46,580 bases of DNA from Perkinsus olseni (taxonomy: Eukaryota; Perkinsozoa; Perkinsida; Perkinsidae). A program made the translations under genes and the position numbers. Positions 1-9,599 of the stretch are shown piece by piece. The stretch covers positions 1 to 46,580 of the forward strand of contig JABANP010000424.1 in assembly GCA_013115135.1 (NCBI GenBank), in the 5' to 3' direction. How positions within the stretch are numbered: position 1 is the stretch's first letter; every line of letters begins with the position of its first letter. The notes under the pieces were generated by a model that saw only the letters and a list, made by a program, of their open reading frames with translations, did not search any database and was not told the origin of the DNA.

Positions 1-59
1 AGGAATGCAGATCTTGGCGCATCAGTCAATGGTCCAATCGAACATCGTGAGCCGGCCGA

Positions 60-520
60 AAGGATGGAGGAAATAAACAGCAAGTGGAACGGAGAATCGA
101 ACGCACGATGGACATGGAAGGACACGGATGGACCACAGGCGGAGTGCCAGGACGGATCACAGCAACGATCAACCAATCGATCCGGACACCGACACGAACT
201 GAGGACCCAGCACGAGCCGTGGACCACGACCCGAGGCAGGACCGACACGACCACAGGACCATAACCGACACCAATGAAGCCGACCACAGCGGAGTGGAGC
301 GATCGAGCCGACCGGAGACGCACACGAGTATGGAACGCCGAATCGAAACCGACCGGAGAAGGACCCCACAGGTCCCGGATAATCGACCATGCCGGAAGGC
401 CACACTGGCCATAATGGAACGATCCACATCCAGGAATGACGGACCAACCCGACTGATCATCACCCACACCATAACGCAATATGACCGGATGGACACAACC
501 CATACCGAAGCCGGATCTTC
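60..520. repeat. T-depleted low-complexity block
   Basis: The + strand is almost free of T here: several 60-base stretches hold only about three T. The sequence is a drifting mixture of GGACCACA-, GACCGACAC- and CCGAA-like words. Stop codons need T on the reading strand, so overlapping frames stay open on both strands for 160-180 codons. I read those frames as composition artefacts. A decayed short-period minisatellite is the simplest explanation. A low-complexity coding exon upstream of the gene at 521 cannot be excluded. Confidence 0.55.
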
Positions 521-820
521 ATGGACCCCAAATGCCGTGGACCAACACACACCGGGACCCACAGCTGGGTAACCAACGCCCAGCCCGGCGGCGGCGACTA
601 CAAGAAGCCCATTGACGGCAGTTGCCGTCGGCTGTGCAAGAACTGACCTGCCGACAGGGTCTCCTACCTTTTATCTATTCTCAGCTACGGATTCTGGAGT
701 CTACCTGGCACTGGATGGGGCACCACCGAAGACTTTTGCTCTCGTCAAAATCCTGTGAGGGTGATTCATTCTTCATTCCGCTTCATACCATGGGAGTCCC
801 ATGATGGGACTACTGTTTAA
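521..820 (+). CDS. Small Gly/Trp-rich protein, two exons (hypothetical)
   Basis: I do not recognise this protein. Exon 1 runs 521-633 from ATG (M-D-P-K-C-R-G-P) through a Gly/Lys stretch (GGGDYKKPIDGS). A GTGCAAG donor leaves phase 2. Exon 2 runs 685-820 from a pyrimidine-rich acceptor ending TTCTCAG, resumes in the matching phase with YGFWSLPGTGWG, and stops at TAA. The 51-nt intron and phase match are the main support; the joined product is 82 aa. The chosen start is the first ATG after an in-frame stop in the T-poor block, so an extra upstream exon is possible. No signal peptide or membrane segment is visible. Confidence 0.45.
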
Positions 821-2228
821 AGAATTCGAACGATTCTCTGTCTGTTACCGCTGGGTGTCCCTTAGTGTGCAGGCATATATATCTCACCACGTACTTCATC
901 AGTCAACACTCTGGTTATGGTCACGTATTCCAGTGAGCCGATCATATTATGATACGATAAAATAAGGATTCGTGATAAGGCCAGTTGATCCTTTCTTTAT
1001 TCGTTCTCTCATTACCAGACTTATTGAGATGTAGTGAAGGATCGAGGACCCACAAGATTACATGATACATCTGTGACTCGACCAATCATTATTCGTGATG
1101 TTTACTGTGAAGTCCGTATCTTACGGTATCGCTTCATTCCTCATACGTTGTGATACTCACCTACATCAGGGGCTCTCCATCTTTGGTCTCTTCTGTCATT
1201 ATTCCTCCTATATGCAGAGTACTTCTATCGCAGAAGGTGATGTTGGGTTGCGCGGGAGCCAGTCATCGATCGCGACTTCCGGGGTGTCCAGTGGGCAAGG
1301 AGCCGTGTCGCAAGAACAGTGATCAGTCGCCGGAGGCCGGGCTCGGGCCGCCCCGGAACAGATCCACTCATAGTGGGTCTGCCATATCTCCACTTCTCAA
1401 GTTACTCCATTCTTCAGACCCCGATGGCGAAGAGTTCGGTCTCGGACAGAGGAAACAGAAAGATAATTACACCTCAGTGAGATCGATGCTGCCGGGCAGC
1501 GCGGCGGCCGCATTTCAGTTCTACATGATAATTTTTTGCGGAAGCTCGATTCCATATAGGATGCTACTAGTAGATCCTCGTCCTCATCGGTGATCTTTTA
1601 CACAGGAGGAACGAAGCATGGATTCGTGTGGCTTACACGGTGTGAGGGCTCCTCACCGAGGAGAATAATGCCGGCATCGATCGTCCTGCGTCGGAGTACC
1701 CACAGTGTCACAAGTTCCAGTGTGAGCATCACTTCAACCAAACTGTGTGGAGGGAGCCTTCTCCAGGGAGGTATGCGGAGGTTGCAGTATGCCGTTTCGC
1801 TGGTGTGGTTCTTTAGGACGTCAGAGGAGTGCTCCTCGTGGCTACATTGACGAACGTCTGAGCGGATCCCATCGCACCAAGGAGCGCGATCTGGGCAGTA
1901 TCTGAGGTCATCACCGATGACTCATCAACCGTAGAGGCCCTCTAGTAGAGGGCTCGGCCTGGCCGACCGAGTCGGCTTCCGACTGTCGGCACGGTAGTCA
2001 TGCAGGTCACGGGGTTGTCCAGTGTAGTAACCCAGACTAGTTGGCAGCAGCAGTCGATGGAATTGGTCGGCTACCGCGTGTTGCCCCTTTTCTTAGGTTC
2101 TCGCGCCGAGAGTTCGGCACTCTTTGACGTGCTTCAGCATGATATTTGGTGTATTTACCACGCACGCTTCCTGGTTGCACACCACGGCGAGCGGGTGGGC
2201 GTCCGGCGGCATCGGCGTTTACCATAAT
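821..2228. other. Stretch with only coding-like fragments
   Basis: No complete gene could be assembled. Two + strand stretches look protein-like. Around 1245-1520 there is a Cys/Lys/Arg-rich frame containing CPVGKEPCRKN. At 1646-1831 there is a frame with Cys/His/Glu content (EYPQCHKFQCEHHF) ending at TAG. On the - strand, 1393-1208 is open and acidic (VAIDDWLPRN) ahead of a GTGAGT donor near 1162. These may be exons of one or two genes whose borders I could not fix. A short perfect hairpin (GCCCTCTA/TAGAGGGC) lies near 1937-1953. Confidence 0.25.
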
Positions 2229-2269
2229 GGGACAAGAGCTATGGGATCCGATCCCGTAGCTCTTGTCCC
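2229..2269. repeat. Near-perfect palindrome, 20-bp arms
   Basis: Arms 2229-2248 and 2250-2269 are reverse complements with one mismatch and a one-base centre. No coding exon spans it. It is the leftmost of a set of unrelated long palindromes in this window. Confidence 0.85.
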
Positions 2270-2517
2270 GGGATCGAGATTTTCGAAACCATTTTACGAT
2301 GAGGCACGCAGTGAACAATGAGGATGCACGCAGCTTCGCGCACGGTGGAAGCTACCCCAAAGGAAAGCTTTCAGACAATCTGTCTGATTGCCCCGCGTAT
2401 CAACGCTACAGAGAGTCCCCAACTGAGCTTATCGGTAAGAGTCTAACTAAGCCGGAACCGGCGTTGGACTATAAACCCACGGGCTTCATTCGTATAAACT
2501 ACCGTAGAGCATTCTGA
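2263..2517 (+). CDS. Possible small hypothetical protein
   Basis: An open frame of 84 codons starts just inside the right arm of the 2229-2269 palindrome and ends at TGA. Its second half has ordinary protein composition (DCPAYQRYRESP, PALDYKPTGFIRINY). A GTAAGAGTC donor-like site near 2441 means the true gene may be spliced. I recognise no domain. It could also be a chance frame. Confidence 0.25.
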   Translation: MSRDRDFRNHFTMRHAVNNEDARSFAHGGSYPKGKLSDNLSDCPAYQRYRESPTELIGKSLTKPEPALDYKPTGFIRINYRRAF

Positions 2518-2954
2518 ATGGCATGGAAAGTGAAATGTGGCCCGCGCGTGGCACGAGCATTTTAAAACTGTTCAACAATTTGAGGTTGTCACCGTCTTCC
2601 GCGTGGTTCAGCTCGCCTCGACTCACCAAGGTAGCGTCAACAGTCTCCGAGGCCTATCACTAAGCACTGGGGTTCAGCCTCCTCGCCCGCTCTGTACAGG
2701 CGTGGTAGCAGCTCGAGCTTAACACAAGGCCCCACCAGAACGCAACCCTGCTTTCGAAGCATTGCATTGATTTTGAACTCGTGACGTTATATAATAGCCT
2801 CCTTCTCTGAAGTTATGATCGGTCACCATAATCGGGACCTGCATATACGATCGGCTTATCGTGCTGCCGGTGAGATGCGTACCTACACGCAGTAAAGTAC
2901 AGCGCAACGGCTACGATCATTAGTTGGGGCCACTCATACCTAATAACTCTCTCA

Positions 2955-3618
2955 TCACGCCTCGTCAAGTAGCAAATTCCAGCCGTAGAGACTCGGGATC
3001 GTCGACTGAAAATAGTTCCGTGAACCCACCGAAAATCGGGGCACTCACCTCGAGCATCTTCTGCAGGGCGAGCATCTCCTCCAGTGTACAGGATACGCTT
3101 TGGGAGGATTCGTCCTGGCCACAGAAAAATCGCACAAGTTACCGCAGCACGCCTACCACCTTCTGAATTGTGAACCTTCGCACTTCGTGTTGATGCGTCT
3201 CGCTTATGTCCTTCTCCACAGCCAAATAGTTCTGAGTAGTTTTTCACAGGTCAAAACTTTGACGGTGAAATTGTTCTCTCACCTCGGGATGCCATTTGTC
3301 CGTGATTCTCACATTCTCACAGGACGAGCGTATGAGCTCTCCCACATCCGCGGCCCGCAAAGTCTGGCTCACGAGAGAGTTCTTATCATACCCTGCCACA
3401 AGATTCTCCGCGACGACCAGACGTACACTCTCGCTACGTTTGGCATCAGGAGCCGCTTTGTCTTCAGCACTGGTTCTCTTCATAAAGTAGAACGTCACAT
3501 TGCCCGGCTTCACCACCTGCACGTCGAGCCCGTTGTTGGCCACCTCAGCCTGAGCGGCAGCGATGAATGCGGACAGCAAACCCGTCAGCATTTCCCTCAC
3601 TATACGCTCCCATTCCAT
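2955..3618 (-). CDS. Conserved-looking hypothetical protein, four exons, 174 aa
   Basis: Exons at 3618-3283, 3231-3160, 3114-3049 and 3005-2955 join in phase 0 at every border (336, 72, 66, 51 nt) and end at TGA. Introns are 45-51 nt with GTGAGA/GTGGTA/GTGAGT donors and pyrimidine-rich acceptors. The product begins M-E-W-E-R-I-V-R-E-M-L, has a beta-like stretch (VKPGNVTFYFMKR), a helical middle and a helical, acidic end (CTLEEMLALQKML). No signal peptide or membrane segment is seen and I do not recognise the family. The first ATG is chosen because the sequence upstream is not coding-like. The reading is secure because all four phase joins agree; function is unknown. Confidence 0.7.
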
Positions 3619-3684
3619 TAATTTCGTGACACAAAGGAAAGACAGTATCTTAGGCTTATCCTACCCTCGGGTCTGGGCGTAAAA

Positions 3685-4081
3685 TCCCCGACATATTAAC
3701 TTCCATAAACTTACCCTCCTCAAAGCAAGATACATCGGTGCTAGTCCAACTAACCCGGTATTGGACTGGAAACTCGCACACACAGAGAAGAAAGCCTCCC
3801 GAGTAGACCGCGAAAGGCCAAACGTCGACGATTGCTCCATGCCCGTACGCGCAGAAACGACTGATAAGCGGATAAGGCTCACCAAGTGAGGCGTGACCAT
3901 CATCATAGAGTCGCTACCAAATACGGAGAATGGTACAGGGGATACAGCCTTCGAGCTGAAGCCTCTGAACGTCTGCCAGAGGCATGAAGGAGTAGCAGGC
4001 CTGAGTAGGGAAGACCGGGGGCTGCAAGGATTAGTCAGTCTCCCAATGACGTGTGAGCAACCGAACATGCCCCTCACCTGA
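3685..4081 (+). pseudogene. Coding-like stretch interrupted by an in-frame TGA
   Basis: One + strand frame shows charged, protein-like sequence on both sides of a single TGA (around 3885): before it SPTNPVLDWKLAHTEKK and RVDRERPNVDDC, after it IIIESLPNTENGTGD and ELKPLNVCQRHEGV, ending at TGA near 4079. No plausible intron removes the stop, since the nearest GT-AG pair is only about 24 nt apart. It could be a decayed gene, a sequencing error or an unrecognised splice. The - strand is also open across here but is Ser/Leu/Arg-rich, as antisense frames often are. No domain recognised. Confidence 0.35.
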
Positions 4082-4152
4082 AATGACTTGAGGCTGCAGC
4101 TGTGATCTTGAGTAAGCGATTTGGCTGCACTGACATTAATGTAATAGACCTT

Positions 4153-4494
4153 CTACAAAACATCGAGCTGAATCGTTGTATCAACCGTCAGTGATTCGGT
4201 CAACAACGAAGTCTTTGCGAGGCCTTTTGCTTCAACTTGGCATCGCAACTCGCCCGGCACTGGGCGAACAATGCGAAGCGAGTTTGAGCTCAAGCTTCCA
4301 TCGGCAGCAGTGGTGACAATACCTCCACAACTGGAGTTATGAACGGGACTTCCGTTCATAACCGTGCAGAAGCTATCTCACCGAATCGCCTCCGGCGAAG
4401 GCCCTTCGCTCATCCTCAACGTAAAGCTGGAAGAACCAACAAAGAGCTTTCTCAAAACGTCCCTTCGCCGAAGTACGTTGAAGACAGCGGGCAT
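4153..4494 (-). CDS. Small hypothetical protein, two exons, 96 aa
   Basis: Exon 1 (4494-4382) starts M-P-A-V-F-N-V-L-R-R-R-D, an Arg-rich amphipathic start that could target a mitochondrion. It ends in phase 2 at a GTGAGA donor. Exon 2 (4330-4153) resumes in phase 2 and ends at TAG with a Ser/Thr/Val-rich, beta-looking sequence (VTTAADGSLSS, LRIVRPVPGELRC). The 51-nt intron contains a perfect 11-bp hairpin (4336-4362). The phase match across a short intron supports the gene. The family is not recognised. Confidence 0.6.
4336..4362. repeat. Perfect hairpin inside a 51-nt intron
   Basis: Arms 4336-4346 and 4352-4362 (GTTATGAACGG / CCGTTCATAAC) are perfect reverse complements with a 5-nt loop. 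They fill most of the intron of the 4494-4153 gene, with one foot only a few bases from the acceptor. Confidence 0.85.
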
Positions 4495-4732
4495 GTACTC
4501 TACTACTTCAAACTACAGCCACCACCCCCACCACTCTCCCTCCACCCCTGATGACCTCCGAACACTGCAGCAATGCAAAAATGAAAAGTAACTACTGTAA
4601 AATTGAAGCAACTATCACCGCCGAGGAATTCAATTACCGCTCAAACGAAGGACTTTCCCCAGAACAGAAGATTACAAAATGGGATGATAATACATAGCGC
4701 TCGCCCTTTTGATCGATTGTGATGACAGATGC

Positions 4733-7700
4733 CTAGTCAAAAATCGAACCCAACAGAGCGCCAGCCAGCATACCGCCAGCCAAGGGCAGCAGCAAGCCGT
4801 CCAGTCCTTGCATCTTCTTCTTGTTCTTACGTGGCTTGAACCTCTTGCGCACAATCCTGCCAATATACTGATTCTGGTTCGGGAGTATATCCGTCAGATT
4901 GAAGGGCCTGCAGTACAAAAGAAGCAATCACTCCTACCATAATCAATACGAGCTGCCAGGAAGAAGGGAGAGCCGTAGTTTCAGGCGAACCCACCTGTCA
5001 ACGGGGAACACTTGTGTGCTCGACAACTGAGGGCGCTGGCCCATCCTATGCCTTCTCATTTCATCGTTAAGCCGATGAATAAGGTCGATGTAGCTAATAT
5101 AAGGGTTGGCACGGATAGAGTTACCTACAGGAGAATAATCATGATACGTTTCCAGAGCAGCCGAGAAATACTCTATTTCGCTTCCAGCCGTGAAGTAGAT
5201 CGTATCGCAATGAATGTCACTGAGTGAGCGCGCTGTGAAACCACTCTCCGGTAAGAACCATGTTGTCACATGTCACCGACTTCGTGCGGAGACGAAATGA
5301 AGATTTTACGCAATTCAAGATGACGCGCATCGAGGAAACCACAAAATTTCAGCAGACTGGACCTACAGAATGCGGTTGTCATCGCTCCGCCCCGCATGTT
5401 CCCAGCCGATGCATCAGCAGACGTCCCAGAATCATCACACCCGCTGAACAGTTGCACCTGAAAGATACCCGCTTGCACGCATGCACACAAAGATACTCCC
5501 AGTGGCCAGTCTGACATCTCCCAGAGAATGCCACGGGTCGGTATCCTCTTCCATCCTCTTCTTTCCACCCATCGCCACGGCAGATCCATACCTACACCCA
5601 CGAGACACTGCAAAACCATAGCCCGCTTGCTAGGCGTCATGACCATAATCTCAAAACCCTATGAAATTGCAGAACCCTAATATCTTCGTTGCAGTGAACT
5701 CTGCCGTAGATGACACTAAATTGCTCGCTTCAAGAATGACAGAGGGATGCCTCAACTTCGAACCATGGACCAGTGAGGAAGGGTCCAGATTTGCCTCACC
5801 TGTTCCGGAGTGGCAGCAATCCATCACGCTCGTGAGCCTGACTCCGCTAGGCAGCGGCTGCACCAAGATCGCGAAGATTTCATCATCGGAAATCATCCCA
5901 GCCCGTCGAACCTGCGAAATTAACAGAAATTGTTTCTCGAAAGAAAATCAATTTCGCAGCGCTCACATCGCAAGGCAATATCGTCTCATTCATGCCGTCC
6001 TCTTCCATTCCGTACGGGTCCGGCTGAAAGACAGAGATGCACACAAGATTGAAGTCATGAAGACGTCGTGGCTGATACCTGTTGCGACCCATGACCAGAA
6101 TAGTGGAAGAAAAACACATCGCCGGGCTTCGCGTCTCTGACCAGCCAGTGCAGCGCCGCTATTATATTGGCTCCTGAACGGAAACCGACGTGAATGCTCG
6201 AAGACAGATCATCATTTCTCCAGCCGATCTAAAAATTCAGGTGTATGCTAGTAGAGCAACGCCCACAACCAACCCTACTGGTAGGCATCTCAGCACGGCC
6301 ATCATCCGTCATCATTCTTATGTCACCGGGGTTCCACCTGTAAGTTTCGGTGAGGAGTCGGAACATATTATGAGCCTGAGATGATCACACTTGAGAAGCT
6401 TCTTCGCTTTATACATCATCGGAAGCGAAATGCCCCTCCCCCATCAACACCGGCTCGGCGCTACTGAGTACTGAGTGTAGCAGCGACCAGTCATTCCATA
6501 GCCGACGTCAACACCGAGGCAGAACCGACCAAGTGGCTCCGAGAACTCACATCAGGGATGCACCCCGAAAGCTGCGCGGGGGTGTTATAGTAATTGATAC
6601 CAATCAGTAGAGCCCTTTGGACACCTGAAGAGGAGGGCCATGAATAATTTCGTGGCGCGCGACGCCAGACATCCATCAGATTAGCAATCTCATAGGACAC
6701 ATTGCGCACTGAACATTCCGATGAGTACTGAATCACAATCATATCTCAGACATCGAAGTAACGCTCGATGAAGACCCTCGGACTGCGCAGCAATTTCGTG
6801 GCGCGTGACGATATCGAACCTCTATGCCAGTGACTACCAGTGAGGGAGGGAGCCGGTATCCCAATCTGTGTCGTCTGTTGCATTTGCATATGACTAGGCA
6901 GCCCATACATCGCCTGAGCCTGCATGCTCGGTGGAGGGGCCTGCTGCGGCAGTCCGCCCGGCATCGGCATGGCGGTAGCCGTCGGCACCTGTAAACCAGA
7001 AAACAGACTCCACTTCGCATTGCAGACGAAAACGATGCCGAATAAGCATCAGCCCTTAGATCGGGTTCGCCGAGGAGCACAGCACTACCGGGTCCGGAGG
7101 TATCATGAACTCGTTCAGCATCTGACAGTGAGGGCACGTAGCCTGGGCCTTCACCGACTGATCTCCTGACATGAAGTACGAGTAGAAAACGAAGAGGAAT
7201 AACACCGCTGAAATCAGCGCGAAAAAAAACGAAAATTTTTCCTTGACAGTTTCTGTCGATCAGATACGGCCTGCGGCTCTCGGCAAAACGGGGCTCTCCC
7301 AATAACAGATTTCTTGATGACTCCTGTCACGTAGCCCCAGTGGGGTAGTTCATGTTTTTAGTCTACCATTCCGCTTTTCACACGGAACTTGCGATAAAGA
7401 AGTATGGCTGGTTGAACGGGTGTTAGCCAATATGTAAAAGCATCACCATTTCCCCGTGACGAGGTAGATTTCCTCTAAAGAGAAGTCCAAAATATTGAGG
7501 GAAATTGGTCCACGGAACCACAGCCCGCATTCAACGTGATTACTACTACCGCTCTGTATTACTCATAGCCGTCATTTGGACTGTTAAAACCTGATGGCAC
7601 TGTCCGCACTGGACTTGAGCAGTTCTGGTGACTTCTCTCGACTGCGATGGTTGAACCTGATCAGCTGGAGATGCAAGCATCAGAGCGTCAACAAATGCAG

Positions 7701-8716
7701 CACTGCACTAAAAATATTACACAAAAGGAAATTCTGGTATACAGTAAATACTACGATAATATGTCTTAATATCAATAATATAATAATTAATAATAATAGT
7801 TAATAATAAAAATGTCTCAACAATAAGTCTCAGAGCATGATGATAACATGTAGTAAGTTCGATGGCTGCACAAGAATCCACCGACACTTGAAATCCTCTG
7901 GGAGCCAACACTTGTGCACTCTTCAAATACGCTCATCGTGCACTGAGAGCGTGATTTTTCGAGCGGAGTAATTCCATTCCCGCTAGAACAATTACACAGC
8001 AATGAGCAGCACTAGCTCCACATTCGTAACTACCCATCCAATCGCTACAGTACTCCAAATGAATTTGGAATATAGTCTAAAGAGTATTACGACTTATTAA
8101 GCGTATTGTAGCGTTATGTAATATAGTAATAATGACTATGATTAATATAGTGTAGCATGTAATGATCTATCAAATTTATGCAGTAAGCTCGAACATAACC
8201 TAGACGGATGAGCCTCTATAGCAATTCGGCAGTGTCTATCGTGCTTAGGAACGAGAAACAAACGGTGAGCTATTGCCCATACTACCACTGAGGCCTGCAG
8301 CGGTGCCGAGGATCCTCCAACGGCTACTTGTGGTGCTGCCGGCTGTTGATAACTGACAGAGAGATGGTTACCGAGAACCACTAATAATATTCATCGAGAT
8401 CAGATGATCTCATCCAAATAAGAGAGTATCGCCCGGGAACCCAGCGCCATGAACAGCCGGCGAACTCCACCTACTAATTCCGATTGGAAGGCCGCCCAGA
8501 GCTTCTGTGTTCCTGCTGGTTGAGCAGCTCATTGACGGCCATATTCTCATCGCCATTGTATTTATAGAGGGCAGCTTCGATTTCATTATCCGTACCTTGA
8601 GAAAGGATAGCTTTCTCACGCATGAAGCAGAAATGGCATCCTCCACCATTATTACTGTTAGGACATAGGAACCTTATTTGGGCGACTGTCTCCGCGGAGA
8701 AGGGCCTTGTGACCAT
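4733..8716 (-). CDS. UBA-zinc ribbon-metacaspase MCA1 (type I-like), frameshifted
   Basis: This is a caspase-fold cysteine protease of the metacaspase family, which cleaves after Arg/Lys. Exons (- strand): 8716-8656, 8595-8475, 8352-8286, 7656-7563, 7165-7089, 6988-6838, 6624-6551, 6375-6279, 6173-6079, 6023-5967, 5911-5800, 5591-5516, 5457-5367, 5124-4995, 4907-4733. In order it encodes a UBA-like helix bundle ([11 protein letters not shown]), two CxxC knuckles (CGQC, CPHC), a Met/Gln/Pro linker, the p20 start ALLIGINYY, the catalytic His in HYSGHG, the catalytic Cys in DCCHSG, the p10 motif [10 protein letters not shown] and a glycine-zipper tail. Compared with MCA3 it has an extra p20 intron (6550-6376) and lacks the exon matching MCA3 exon 6. 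The exon at 5591-5516 is 76 nt where both paralogues have 77: an A is missing in a short A run after GGATGG. Splicing would then break the frame, although retaining the next 58-nt intron restores it. It could be a pseudogene, an intron-retained gene or a sequence error. Confidence 0.85.
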
Positions 8717-9599
8717 TACTCGAAACAACAAGCTGACGGAAACCCAATCAACTGCATGATGGCATGCCACAAGTTCCCGCGCAAGACGACCATCGTCAAG
8801 AATTCTGACTCGACATTGAGATGTGATCGACCTCTGACTCGGGGTTGGGTTGACTCAGTGGGTCATGGTAGGATACTGCTAGTACACTGCCGTCCGGTGT
8901 AGACGCGTTCATACCAACTCTTACGGAACGGGCAGAAGTATAACTGAAAAGGCAGTATACTATCACGACCGATTAAGGCAACCCCATTCGCACCGAATCA
9001 CAAGACGGGAATGGGCGGAGAGTTCCCTCAGCTCTGACTTGCTCAACCACCGACCAGCCCCACAGAACATGAACCGACAAGCGACGTGGTAGACGACAGC
9101 ACACAACTCGGCGCTCAGCCAGAAGAATCTCGAAGCTAGTCTTGTAGGACTACGACCATTATTGCTAGTGAAACTGGTGAAGGTGACCCAGAATCCAGTA
9201 TAGCGAGTATTGGTGAGTGAGAGAGGATCCGACTGACAATGAGGCTGTCTTTGACCACGACAGAGTCTACAAGAATAATAAAAACTGATGAGAAGTGAGG
9301 ATTCCCCCCGACAACCTCAAATAAGTCTGACGTCATTCTCATTCAATTTAACACAACTGTGACCAGAAAAAGAGACAGGTCGATGCCCGATAAGTAGACC
9401 GAGGAACTGAGAGTATATCAAAGATAAATGCGAACCAAGAACTGATGCCGTCCAAAGAGACAATGCAACAGCCGAAGCAAACCTCGAAAGCCAAAGATCG
9501 AATAACGGCCCATGGATCATAAGAAGCACTCAGTGTAAGAAGCTAAGATACGGTGAAATGCAACTCCTAGAATGGGTCGCGCACAGCAAAGATTCTCCC
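8717..9599. other. Spacer between MCA1 and MCA2
   Basis: This 883-bp gap holds the presumed promoter of MCA1 and the 3' end of MCA2. Short open frames exist on both strands (for example - strand 9529-9317), but I saw no splice-supported exon, recognisable domain or repeat. Confidence 0.4.

Noticed and set aside
26..572. Overlapping 160-180-codon frames on both strands
   Set aside because: They follow from lack of T (few stop codons) and lack protein-like composition.
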